From Candidatus Blautia equi (GTDB lineage: Bacteria; Bacillota; Clostridia; Lachnospirales; Lachnospiraceae), in contig JAGHUU010000011.1 of NCBI GenBank assembly GCA_018064695.1, forward strand, positions 1 to 13,872: 13,872 bases of DNA. Direction: 5' to 3'. The first letter of the stretch is position 1, and each line of letters opens with the position of its first letter. The notes beneath the pieces are model-generated. The model saw nothing but the letters and a program-made list of their open reading frames with translations, did not search any database and was not told the DNA's origin. The translations under genes and the position numbers were made by a program. Of this stretch, positions 7,426 through 13,872 are shown piece by piece.

Positions 7426-8231
7426 GCTATTTTAAGGTGACGGATCTGACTGTGGGATACGGCGGAAAAATGATCGTAAATGATGTATCGTTTGCAGTGG
7501 AACGGGGTGAACTGACAGGAATCCTGGGCGCAAACGGAAGCGGAAAGACCACGTTTTTAAAGGCAATCTGCAATATACTGCCCCACGAGGGAATGTGTGA
7601 GATGCATAAGGCGCAGGGCATGACAAAACTGGAGTCACTGTCCGCAAAAGAACTTGCCAGGTTATGCAGCTACATACCGCAGAGAAGCGGAATTTCTATA
7701 GATATATCCGTGCTGGATGTGGTGCTGATGGGCTGCAATCCAAAACTTGGAATATTGGAACGTCCAAACAAAGAGATGCGGGAGAGAGCATCTGAGATCT
7801 TAAAAATCGTGGGTCTGCCCGGAAAAGAAGAGATGAATTATCAGTTCTTAAGCGAAGGGCAGAAACAGCTCTGTATTCTGGCGCGTACCCTTATGCAGGA
7901 TGCAAAGCTGCTGCTTCTGGATGAACCGGAAAGCTCTCTGGATCTCCGCTATCGTTATCACATGCTGGAGATCCTTCGAAAAAGCCTGAAGGAGGGGGAG
8001 AGCAGCGCAGTTGTTGCCCTGCATGATCCCGCACTGGCGCTGAATTATTGCGACAGACTTCTGCTCTTTTCGGAGGGAAGGATAGTGGGAGAGATGATTC
8101 CCGCCAAAGATTCACCGGAGGAAATGGAACGGAAATTAATGCAGATCTATGGACCTGTGAGTCTGCACAGATATGAGGACAGGGCAGGTCATACGCAATT
8201 AGTGATGATAAAGGAGCCGGAGGAATTATGA
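7422..8231 (+). CDS. FecE-type ABC ATPase, probable molybdate/tungstate importer (MolC-like)
   Basis: A 269-residue cytoplasmic ATPase that drives the FecCD-type permease. Seen in order: Walker A GANGSGKTT (36-44), Q-loop YIPQ (Gln87), signature LSEGQ (143-147), Walker B LLLLDEP (163-169, with Asp167-Glu168), D-loop SSLD (171-174) and H-loop His201. All catalytic residues are present. The signature has Glu in place of the first Gly of LSGGQ, a tolerated variant. Residues after about 235 form a short extra tail with no regulatory TOBE domain, unlike ModC, which fits a type II importer. The ATG overlaps the permease stop and the TGA overlaps the ModE-like ATG (both ATGA), so the three genes are translationally coupled. 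Three successive TT-rich helical segments such as those in ModC were not seen. Confidence 0.92.
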   Translation: MSYFKVTDLTVGYGGKMIVNDVSFAVERGELTGILGANGSGKTTFLKAICNILPHEGMCEMHKAQGMTKLESLSAKELARLCSYIPQRSGISIDISVLDVVLMGCNPKLGILERPNKEMRERASEILKIVGLPGKEEMNYQFLSEGQKQLCILARTLMQDAKLLLLDEPESSLDLRYRYHMLEILRKSLKEGESSAVVALHDPALALNYCDRLLLFSEGRIVGEMIPAKDSPEEMERKLMQIYGPVSLHRYEDRAGHTQLVMIKEPEEL

Positions 8232-8566
8232 GAACAATTACCAGAATTATCTTTTTAGACGATGAGGATCAGAAATTCTTTGGGGAGGGACCCTGCCGTC
8301 TTCTTCATGCAGTGGAAGAGACCGGTTCCCTGCGTGCCGGAGCGAAATCCTTTGGCATGGCCTACACAAAGGCAATGAAGCTGTTAAAAACTGCGGAGAA
8401 GTCACTGGGATTTCCTTTGACCATTCGTGCGATCGGTGGAAAATCCGGCGGCGGCTCCGTGCTCACACCTGAGGGAAAAGAATGGCTGGAAAAGTACGAA
8501 GCTTATCGCAACGCCTGTAAAGAAGCAAATCAGAAGCTGTATCAGCAGTATTTTCCGGAAGACTGA
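8228..8566 (+). CDS. One-domain ModE-like winged-helix regulator
   Basis: A 112-residue DNA-binding protein matching the N-terminal domain of ModE. The helix-turn-helix spans about 22-60 with the family pattern EETGSLRAGAKSFGMAYTKA, followed by LGFPLTIRAIGGKSGGGSVL and TPEG, the wing and the Gly-rich turn typical of ModE and related LysR-type winged helices. The protein ends near 112 with a helix probably used for dimer formation. The C-terminal molybdate-binding (MOP/TOBE) domain of E. coli ModE is absent, so how it senses metal is unclear. The ATG overlaps the ATPase stop and has GGAGG four bases upstream. The nested inverted repeat at 5372-5417 is its likely target, which would make the operon self-regulated and possibly control the hydroxylase operon too. 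Confidence 0.85.
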   Translation: MRTITRIIFLDDEDQKFFGEGPCRLLHAVEETGSLRAGAKSFGMAYTKAMKLLKTAEKSLGFPLTIRAIGGKSGGGSVLTPEGKEWLEKYEAYRNACKEANQKLYQQYFPED

Positions 8567-8615
8567 AAGCGGCAGATCATTTGAAATATTTTGGAAAATG
8601 GAAAGGAGGAGACCG

Positions 8616-9257
8616 ATGGAACAGATATTTTCAGACATAGGCTGTGTGATCATGGCTTCCGGTATGGGAAAACGTTTTGGCAGCAATAAGCTTCTGGCAG
8701 ATTTTGCAGGAAAGCCCATGATCCAGTATATTCTGGATACAACAAAAGCCGTTTTTGCAAACCGCGTTGTGGTGACCCGGCATAAAGAAGTGGAAGAAAT
8801 GTGTCTGGCACAGCAGATCCCGGTAGTCCTCCATGATTTTCCGGGAAGAAACGATACCGTGCGGCTGGGGCTTGAAGCACTGGGATTGACAGGAAACGCG
8901 GAGAATAAGATGTTATTGGAACATTGCATCTTCTGCCCGTCGGACCAGCCGCTGCTGACAGAAAAAACACTGAGAGCACTTGCAGAAAGTGCAGCAGGCA
9001 CCCCGGAGAAGATCTGGCGGTTATCTTCCCAGGGTCTTGTGGGCGCTCCGGTTATCTTCCCATCCTGGACCTACCCGGAACTTACGAAGCTTCCGGAGGG
9101 CAAAGGCGGGGGAGTGGTCATCCGAAAATATCCGGAACAGGTACAACTGCTTCAGATAGAAAATGCGCTGGAACTAAAGGATGCAGATACGCGGGAAACC
9201 CTGCAGGAACTGGTCCTGGCTTACAGAACAATATTTGAAAAGAATACAGAGATATGA
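8616..9257 (+). CDS. mocA: Molybdenum cofactor cytidylyltransferase (MocA/YgfJ family)
   Basis: A 213-residue nucleotidyltransferase of the MobA-like fold. MocA adds CMP from CTP to the molybdenum cofactor, giving the cytosine dinucleotide form used by xanthine dehydrogenase-family enzymes. The N-terminal nucleotide loop is VIMASGMGKRFGSNK (residues about 11-25), A-S-G rather than the L-A-G-G of GTP-using MobA. FCPSDQPLL near 108-116 supplies the metal-binding Asp, and GAPVIFP near 144-150 is a later family mark. The frame is open from 8427, but that extension overlaps the ModE-like gene in another frame. The ATG at 8616 has AAAGGAGGA five bases upstream and is clearly right. It follows the regulator by 49 bp with no terminator between, so it is the last gene of the operon. 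The hydroxylase encoded divergently is its obvious client. Confidence 0.88.
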   Translation: MEQIFSDIGCVIMASGMGKRFGSNKLLADFAGKPMIQYILDTTKAVFANRVVVTRHKEVEEMCLAQQIPVVLHDFPGRNDTVRLGLEALGLTGNAENKMLLEHCIFCPSDQPLLTEKTLRALAESAAGTPEKIWRLSSQGLVGAPVIFPSWTYPELTKLPEGKGGGVVIRKYPEQVQLLQIENALELKDADTRETLQELVLAYRTIFEKNTEI

Positions 9258-9263
9258 TAAGAT
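9235..9263 (+). promoter_or_regulatory. Possible promoter for the acidic secreted protein gene
   Basis: TTGAAA (9235-9240) and TAAGAT (9258-9263) are separated by 17 bp, overlap the 3' end of mocA and lie 31 bp before the next ATG. The match is good for -35 (five of six) and moderate for -10 (four of six). There is no terminator after mocA, so readthrough is also possible. Confidence 0.4.
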
Positions 9264-9294
9264 GTGGGAAAAGTGTACTCAGGAGGTATAGAAA

Positions 9295-10590
9295 ATGAAG
9301 CATGTAATGGGAAAAGCCCTTCTTCTGGCAGCTCTTATGACCGGCACCGTATATGCAGGGCAGATGGATGAGGCATGGCTCGAAAAAGCCATGGATCATT
9401 ATGAGTCACAGATACCGGATGATCTTCAGGAGTTGGAGGTATTCTGTTTTTATGAGTATTCAGATACCTACAGAGGTCATTTTGAATGGTGCATTGATGA
9501 GGACTGGCTGGATGTAGACTATTATCCGGACAATGAGTACAACGATGAATTTACCATGTCCGTGGATCTGGAAGAGAATACCGTGGATCTTAGAATCGAA
9601 CTGACTTACGAGGATGATACTTCTTTCCTTCTGGTTGCCGATGAGGTGGAAATAGAAACCCTCTCTGACATCTTTAAAAATCTGGATGCCATTGATGAAG
9701 AATACATCTATCAGGACGACGCACTGGAAGCACACGATGTGAAGAATGATATTCTGATCATGTATGCCAGATTTGCGGAGCTTGGAGATCGTTCCATGCA
9801 GAATATCCCGGATACAAACGGCCTGGCCGACAGCGGACTGATCATTGATCTTCCGGAAGAGTTGATGGTTGATCCCGCACAGCTGCTCAGCGAGGAAATG
9901 CCATTTGTGGTAAATGAGCATCATTTTGAGAATGGCAAATGTACGGATGAGGATTGCGATATGACCTGGAACCGGTATGCCTGCGAGGCTCTGGCTGCAC
10001 TGGATCCTGAGGAAGACGATTCCCACATGATAACAGGAATGGGCAGCAAATATCAGTTTGACATCAGTGACTGGATCCATTTCATAGATTACGACAACAG
10101 ATTCCATGCCTTCGATCGCAATCAGTTCAGAACAAATGACAGAGACGGATATACATCACAGACCCTCAGCCTGAATTTCTCCGATGATGGGGATATAAAT
10201 GTGCAGATCGAATATCAGGATTATTACATGATTCCGCAGGAAGGTGAGGAAGAGATCTGGATCGCCTGCGGCACTATGATGGAATTATCTGCGGCACCGG
10301 AAGAGATCGTGGATGTTTTAGCTTCAAAGGACGAGCTCATGGAGCGCGGCACCTACGGTGTTGTTTTCTTCCGCTACGGTGACGAAGATTATGAGTACTT
10401 TGAGGATAAAACAGAGCAGGAAGCAGAAGAGTACATGAACGGCATTGGCTATCCGGTCTTTACAAAAGAGGAAGTATGCGACAGACTGAGTCAGGAGTCC
10501 AGAACCTTCCTGTTATCCCTTGACCAGAGCATGGTAGAGTTCGGAACCTCTTTCACAGAAGCCGGCATTGCAATCGATAAGATCAAATAA
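9295..10590 (+). CDS. Unrecognised acidic secreted protein with Cys/His knuckle and internal duplication
   Basis: A 431-residue protein that I cannot assign to a family. A signal peptide is visible (basic start, core at about 8-19, cleavage near V-Y-A at 19-21), without a lipobox cysteine. The mature part is very rich in Asp and Glu. Residues 209-225 hold the pattern H-H-F-x2-G-x-C-x4-C-x2-T-W, a small knuckle of the sort that could bind zinc. Two halves look related: a Trp-containing helix (about 25-37 and 223-236), a strand pair (about 86-106 and 289-307), a helix (about 122-134 and 335-348), then a hydrophobic strand (about 150-160 and 352-361). The start has AGGAGG eight bases upstream. 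It lies 37 bp after mocA but has its own possible promoter and a terminator, so a link to molybdenum is not implied. No enzyme motif was seen. Confidence 0.75.
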   Translation: MKHVMGKALLLAALMTGTVYAGQMDEAWLEKAMDHYESQIPDDLQELEVFCFYEYSDTYRGHFEWCIDEDWLDVDYYPDNEYNDEFTMSVDLEENTVDLRIELTYEDDTSFLLVADEVEIETLSDIFKNLDAIDEEYIYQDDALEAHDVKNDILIMYARFAELGDRSMQNIPDTNGLADSGLIIDLPEELMVDPAQLLSEEMPFVVNEHHFENGKCTDEDCDMTWNRYACEALAALDPEEDDSHMITGMGSKYQFDISDWIHFIDYDNRFHAFDRNQFRTNDRDGYTSQTLSLNFSDDGDINVQIEYQDYYMIPQEGEEEIWIACGTMMELSAAPEEIVDVLASKDELMERGTYGVVFFRYGDEDYEYFEDKTEQEAEEYMNGIGYPVFTKEEVCDRLSQESRTFLLSLDQSMVEFGTSFTEAGIAIDKIK

Positions 10591-10634
10591 ATAAGATCAG
10601 ATAAAACAGATAAAATAAGATATAATCAGATAAA
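10573..10634 (+). repeat. Short AT-rich imperfect repeats at the gene end
   Basis: The last codons and the DNA after the stop of the acidic protein contain three imperfect copies of an ATAAGAT-(N)-CAGATAAAA unit: 10577-10590 (weak), 10591-10606 and 10615-10634. An extra CAGATAAAA lies between the last two. It looks like slippage growth of a simple repeat. No function is evident. Confidence 0.5.
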
Positions 10635-10642
10635 AAAATGAC

Positions 10643-10675
10643 AGCAGTCGGGGTTTTTACACTCCGGCTGCTTTT
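10643..10675 (+). terminator. Rho-independent terminator after the acidic protein gene
   Basis: An 11-bp stem (10644-10654 and 10661-10671) with two G-U wobbles closes a 6-nt loop and is followed by TTTT (10672-10675). A43/T72-type pairing adds one more base pair. An A-run lies upstream of the stem. It separates the acidic protein gene from the phosphate operon. Confidence 0.8.
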
Positions 10676-10700
10676 CTATCCATAAAATTACACAAATATT

Positions 10701-10744
10701 TTACATAGATTTTACATAAACCTGACACCGGATTTACTTTGTAA
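10701..10744 (+). promoter_or_regulatory. Pho box: four 11-bp-phased direct repeats
   Basis: The units TTACATAGATT (10701), TTACATAAACC (10712), TGACACCGGAT (10723) and TTACTTTGTAA (10734) repeat every 11 bp, the spacing of PhoB/PhoP sites. A further TTACA at 10688 is slightly out of phase. The repeats resemble the T-T/C-x-A-C-A core of Firmicute PhoP boxes and the 11-bp Pho box of E. coli. They sit directly before a phosphate transporter gene that shares an operon with a PhoB-type regulator. Confidence 0.8.
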
Positions 10745-10756
10745 TGATAGCATCGC

Positions 10757-10762
10757 CATAAT
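10757..10762 (+). promoter_or_regulatory. -10 box of the phosphate operon
   Basis: CATAAT matches the -10 consensus at five of six positions. The -35 position, 17 bp upstream (10734-10739, TTACTT), is poor and falls inside the last Pho-box repeat, as in activator-dependent pho promoters. The start would be near 10769. Confidence 0.5.
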
Positions 10763-10788
10763 CCCATTATTTTTTACAGGAGGATATT

Positions 10789-12414
10789 ATGACGATTTAC
10801 GAATTTTTTACATTGATGGGCGGAGTCGGACTCTTTCTTTACGGAATGAGTATCATGTCTACAGGGCTTAAAAACGCCGCCGGAGATAAAATGAAGAACA
10901 TTCTGGAGTACGCAACTGCCAACAGGATGGTCTCCGTTGTTGTGGGTATTCTGGTCACACTTCTGATCCAGAGCTCCTCTGCTACAGACATGATGGTGAT
11001 CAGTTTTGTAAACTCCGGACTTATGACCCTCTCCCAGGCCATCGGTGTTATTATGGGTGCCAATATCGGTACCACCATCACAGCCCAGATCACAGCGTTC
11101 AACCTTGGTGCTTATGCGCCTATGATCCTGTTTGCGGGCGCTGCCATGTTCCTTTTCCTTAAAAGAAATGTGGTGAAGCATATTGGTTCTATTATCATGG
11201 GATTTGGTATGCTCTTCTTTGGCATCTCCATTATCAAAGGCGCTATTGCACCTCTTTCCCAGAGCGAAGGCTTTATCTCTTTCCTCAGCACCCTCTCCAA
11301 CCCGGTGATCGCGGTGGTCTTTGGTATTCTTTTTACGGCGCTTTTACAGAGCTCCTCTTCTTCTGTTGTTATTTTCCAGACCTTTGCGGTTCAGGGACTG
11401 TTAGGTTATGAGATGACAGTATATCTGGTGATCGGTGCAGCCATTGGCTCTGTCACCCCGAATATTCTGGCTTCTCTTACCACCAACAGAAACGGAAAGA
11501 GAACTGCCGTACTGAACCTGTTGTTTAATGTGGTTCGTGCCGCTCTTATGATCCTGCTGATCAACCTGATCCCGGGCTTCCTTCCGTTTATTCAGGGACT
11601 CACCCCGGACAGCATTGGCCATCAGGTGGCGAACACCCACACCATTTTCGCAATCTTATCCGTACTTCTGGAGCTTCCTTTTGCAGGACTGATCGTGCTG
11701 TTATCCCAGAAGATCATTCCTATGCTCCCGGAGGAGAACAAAAAACTGGAGGATCGAAAACTGCACTTTATGGTGAGAAACGAGGGACTGCCGTCCTCCG
11801 TGGTGATCGGTCAGGCCAGAATGGAGATATCCAGAATGGGAAAAATTGCCCTGGACAGCATGAGAAATGCAGTGGATGCCTTCTTTACACTGGATGATAA
11901 AATGGCGGAGGCCGTTCATGAGACGGAGGACACCGTGGATTATCTGACAGATGCCATCACCGAGCGTCTGATCGCACTCCGTTCCCAGGGATTCTCTCCA
12001 AAGGAAATGTACCAGATCTCACAGATGATGCTGGTTGCTTCCGACATTGAGCGAATCAGCGACCATGCGGAAAACATCGTGGAATACCAGGAGATGATCC
12101 AGAGCAAAAAAGCTGCCATCTCCGAGACAGGTCTTAATGAGCTGAAAAAGCTTGCCGAGGCTACCATTGAATCCATAGAACTCTCTCTTCAGATCTTTGA
12201 GACAGAGGATTACGGACGGATCCCGGAAGCAGAAGAATTAGAACAAAAGGTTGACAGACTGCAGATAGAAATCGTAAATTCCCATATAGAGAGACTGATG
12301 AAGGAGTCCTGCAACCCTGCCGGCGGCGTTATCTTTACCGATATGTCCACCGACCTTGAGCGAAGCTCCGACCACGGCATCAATGTAGCCTGTGCTCTGG
12401 CTGATGCGAAATAA
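10789..12414 (+). CDS. nptA: Na+/phosphate cotransporter with C-terminal PhoU domain
   Basis: A 541-residue protein of the Na/Pi cotransporter (PNaS, type II) family. It is predicted to move inorganic phosphate across the membrane with Na+; some bacterial members may work as exporters. The membrane part (about 1-310) holds two inverted-repeat signature segments, IQSSSATD with Gln61-Ser64 and LLQSSSSSVV with Gln187-Ser191. Residues about 340-535 form a helical PhoU-like domain, with repeats such as DHAENIVEYQ near 425 and DHGINVACAL at the end, the E/D-x-x-x-D/H metal-binding style of PhoU. Length is typical (about 540-560). AGGAGG lies five bases upstream of the ATG, and a Pho box precedes it. 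A two-component system follows after 24 bp, so the PhoU domain may report phosphate status to it. Confidence 0.92.
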   Translation: MTIYEFFTLMGGVGLFLYGMSIMSTGLKNAAGDKMKNILEYATANRMVSVVVGILVTLLIQSSSATDMMVISFVNSGLMTLSQAIGVIMGANIGTTITAQITAFNLGAYAPMILFAGAAMFLFLKRNVVKHIGSIIMGFGMLFFGISIIKGAIAPLSQSEGFISFLSTLSNPVIAVVFGILFTALLQSSSSSVVIFQTFAVQGLLGYEMTVYLVIGAAIGSVTPNILASLTTNRNGKRTAVLNLLFNVVRAALMILLINLIPGFLPFIQGLTPDSIGHQVANTHTIFAILSVLLELPFAGLIVLLSQKIIPMLPEENKKLEDRKLHFMVRNEGLPSSVVIGQARMEISRMGKIALDSMRNAVDAFFTLDDKMAEAVHETEDTVDYLTDAITERLIALRSQGFSPKEMYQISQMMLVASDIERISDHAENIVEYQEMIQSKKAAISETGLNELKKLAEATIESIELSLQIFETEDYGRIPEAEELEQKVDRLQIEIVNSHIERLMKESCNPAGGVIFTDMSTDLERSSDHGINVACALADAK

Positions 12415-12438
12415 GAGAAACAGAAAGGAGCTGACATT

Positions 12439-13107
12439 ATGGCTCTGATATATATAGTAGAGGATGATACCAGTATCCGTGAGATCGAGACCATTGCCCT
12501 TAAAAACAGCGGTCATGATGTCGTAGCTTTTGAAAACGCAAAGCAGTTTTTCAAACAGATAGAGAAGATCCTTCCGGATCTGCTTGTCCTTGATATCATG
12601 CTTCCGGATAAAGACGGAAACGAGATCGTTTCACAGCTTAGAAAAGAGCGGGAGACCAGAAAGCTTCCGGTCATCATGGTAACCGCAAAAACAGAGGAGA
12701 TCGATATGATCCGCGGTCTGGAAAACGGTGCCGATGATTATCTGAAAAAACCATTCTCCATCATGGAGCTCATCACCAGAGTAAAAGTACTGCTGAGACG
12801 CTGTGAGATCGAGACAGACGAGATGATCTCCCTCGAGGAGATCCAGATCGATAATGTGAGACACCGCTGCCTGGTGGATGGCGAAGTGGCACAGCTCACC
12901 TTTAAAGAATACGAACTGTTAAAATATCTGATCATCAATCAGGGCATCGTACTTACCAGAGAACAGATCATGTCTGCGGTATGGGGAGAATCCTTTGAAG
13001 GGGAATCCAGAACCGTGGATATGCATATCAAAACGCTGCGCCAGAAGCTGAAGGATGCGGGAAGTCACATCCGCACCGTTCGAAATGTGGGCTATGTGAT
13101 CGAGTAA
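12439..13107 (+). CDS. phoB: PhoB/PhoP-type response regulator (OmpR family)
   Basis: A 222-residue two-domain regulator. The receiver domain (1-about 118) has the acidic pair Glu8-Asp9/Asp10, phosphoacceptor Asp52 in VLDIMLP, switch Thr82 and Lys104 in KKPF. The C-terminal winged helix (about 128-222) has the LTFKEYELLKYLI strand-helix start, the LTREQIMSAVWG helix, RTVDMHIKTLRQKL as recognition helix, and the terminal RTVRNVGYVIE wing. AAAGGAG lies eight bases before the ATG. It lies between a Pho-boxed phosphate transporter gene and a PhoR-type kinase gene, which makes phosphate the likely signal and the Pho box at 10701-10744 a likely target. By sequence alone it could be another OmpR-type regulator; the name rests on context. 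Confidence 0.9.
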   Translation: MALIYIVEDDTSIREIETIALKNSGHDVVAFENAKQFFKQIEKILPDLLVLDIMLPDKDGNEIVSQLRKERETRKLPVIMVTAKTEEIDMIRGLENGADDYLKKPFSIMELITRVKVLLRRCEIETDEMISLEEIQIDNVRHRCLVDGEVAQLTFKEYELLKYLIINQGIVLTREQIMSAVWGESFEGESRTVDMHIKTLRQKLKDAGSHIRTVRNVGYVIE

Positions 13108-13118
13108 TTCCAGAGAAA

Positions 13119-13134
13119 CACAGAGCTTTCTGTG
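13119..13134 (+). repeat. Small hairpin between regulator and kinase genes
   Basis: Perfect 6-bp arms CACAGA and TCTGTG with a GCTT loop lie in the 46-bp gap between the regulator and the kinase. No T-run follows, so termination is unlikely. It may lower downstream expression or be chance. Confidence 0.3.
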
Positions 13135-13153
13135 ATGAAACGGAGTAAAAACT

Positions 13154-13872
13154 ATGCAGCAGAAAATCAATTTCAGGATGATTTTCCTCACCATTCTGGC
13201 AGTCCTGACTACCATGGTAAGCATTACCTATGTGTATTACAGCCTGTTCCAGAAACAGATCCGGGATGACCTTCGCCTGGAAGCCCGGCTTTTAGCGGAG
13301 GCCGGTTTTGAAAAACTGATCGGAAACGAATGGGCCATAGAGGAAGAGGAGATCCGAATCACCTGGATATCGGAGGATGGAGAGGTCCTCTTTGACAATG
13401 ATGTGGCAGCAGACAACCTCGGCAATCACCTCAACAGACCGGAGGTAAAGGCCGCGCTGGAAAATGGCTTCGGCGAATCGGTGAGAGAATCCGATACCAT
13501 GAAGCTTAAAACTTATTACCATGCATTAAGGCTGGAAAACAATACCATCATCCGTGTATCAAAGGATGCCAGCAGCTATCTGAATCTTTTTATCTCCACC
13601 CTTCCGGTGGCATTTACCATCATCATCCTGGTCATTATCCTCTGCATCACCATCAGCCATTACCTGACCAGACAGCTGATGGAACCTATCCGGGAGATGG
13701 CAGAGAACATGGATCAGATCTCCCACGGCTCTTCCTATAAAGAGCTGGATCCTTTTATAGACCGCATTCGCGAGCAGCATGATGATATTTTATCTTCCGC
13801 CAAAGCCCGTCAGGAGTTTACGGCAAACGTATCCCACGAGCTGAAGACACCTATCGCCGCCATCTCCGGATA
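13154..13872 (+). CDS. phoR: PhoR-type sensor histidine kinase (partial, cut by window end)
   Basis: The first 239 residues of a membrane kinase. Helix 1 spans about 9-31, followed by an extracellular sensor (about 32-145) with the typical ITWISEDGEVLFDND core and NHLNRPEVKAAL segment of PhoR-like single-Cache/PAS sensors. Helix 2 is about 146-170, then a HAMP-like linker (about 171-215) and the H-box ANVSHELKTPIAA with phosphoacceptor His228. The catalytic ATPase domain lies beyond the window. The ATG has CGGAG eight bases upstream and follows the regulator gene by 46 bp. It is expected to phosphorylate Asp52 of that regulator. The frame is open to the last base, so I see no sign of truncation other than the window edge. 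Confidence 0.9.
   Translation, partial: MQQKINFRMIFLTILAVLTTMVSITYVYYSLFQKQIRDDLRLEARLLAEAGFEKLIGNEWAIEEEEIRITWISEDGEVLFDNDVAADNLGNHLNRPEVKAALENGFGESVRESDTMKLKTYYHALRLENNTIIRVSKDASSYLNLFISTLPVAFTIIILVIILCITISHYLTRQLMEPIREMAENMDQISHGSSYKELDPFIDRIREQHDDILSSAKARQEFTANVSHELKTPIAAISG

Noticed and set aside
5439..8231. Iron-siderophore or cobalamin importer
   Set aside because: This is what family names alone suggest, but no siderophore, haem or B12 gene is near, while ModE-like and mocA genes are in the same operon. Kept as an alternative, not as the call.
8427..8615. 63-residue extension of MocA
   Set aside because: It lies inside the ModE-like gene in another frame, and the internal ATG at 8616 has a strong AAAGGAGGA site and starts right before the nucleotide-binding loop.

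Overview
The window looks like a chromosomal segment from an anaerobic, low-to-moderate GC Firmicute, most likely a Lachnospiraceae-type gut clostridium. The basis is strong AGGAGG-type ribosome sites, tightly packed ATGA-overlapping operons, Firmicute-style sigma-A promoters, and protein families typical of that group. The taxon is an inference from sequence style, not a database match.

Left part (1-5286). After a broken or partial plus-strand stretch (1-218) and a strong bidirectional terminator (238-277), a minus-strand operon reads from about 5335 down to 287. It encodes a three-subunit molybdenum hydroxylase of the xanthine dehydrogenase family (FAD subunit, then [2Fe-2S] subunit, then molybdopterin subunit), followed by an NCS2-family xanthine/uracil-type permease. 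Together they form a purine uptake and oxidation/reduction unit.

Middle part (5287-9257). A short divergent promoter region separates this operon from a plus-strand operon: periplasmic-binding-type protein, FecCD-type permease, FecE-type ATPase, a one-domain ModE-like winged-helix regulator and a MocA-type molybdenum cofactor cytidylyltransferase. By family name the transporter would be called a siderophore/B12 importer. The ModE-like gene overlapping the ATPase gene, and mocA after it, argue instead for molybdate or tungstate import of the Haemophilus MolABC kind. The locus therefore reads as one module: import of the metal, its sensing, conversion of the cofactor to the cytosine dinucleotide form, and the enzyme that uses it. 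The divergent region carries two face-to-face promoters and a nested inverted repeat with GTTA/TAAC arms over the mol-side -10 and start site, a good candidate operator for the ModE-like protein.

Right part (9258-13872). A gene for an unrecognised acidic secreted protein with a Cys/His knuckle and a probable internal duplication has its own likely promoter and ends in a terminator. Next comes a phosphate-response operon: a run of four 11-bp-phased Pho-box repeats, a Na+/phosphate cotransporter with a C-terminal PhoU domain, a PhoB-type response regulator and a PhoR-type histidine kinase cut by the window end at its H-box. The Pho box sits where a -35 would be, so the operon is probably activated by its own regulator.

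No tRNA, rRNA, CRISPR array, insertion sequence or attachment site was seen.
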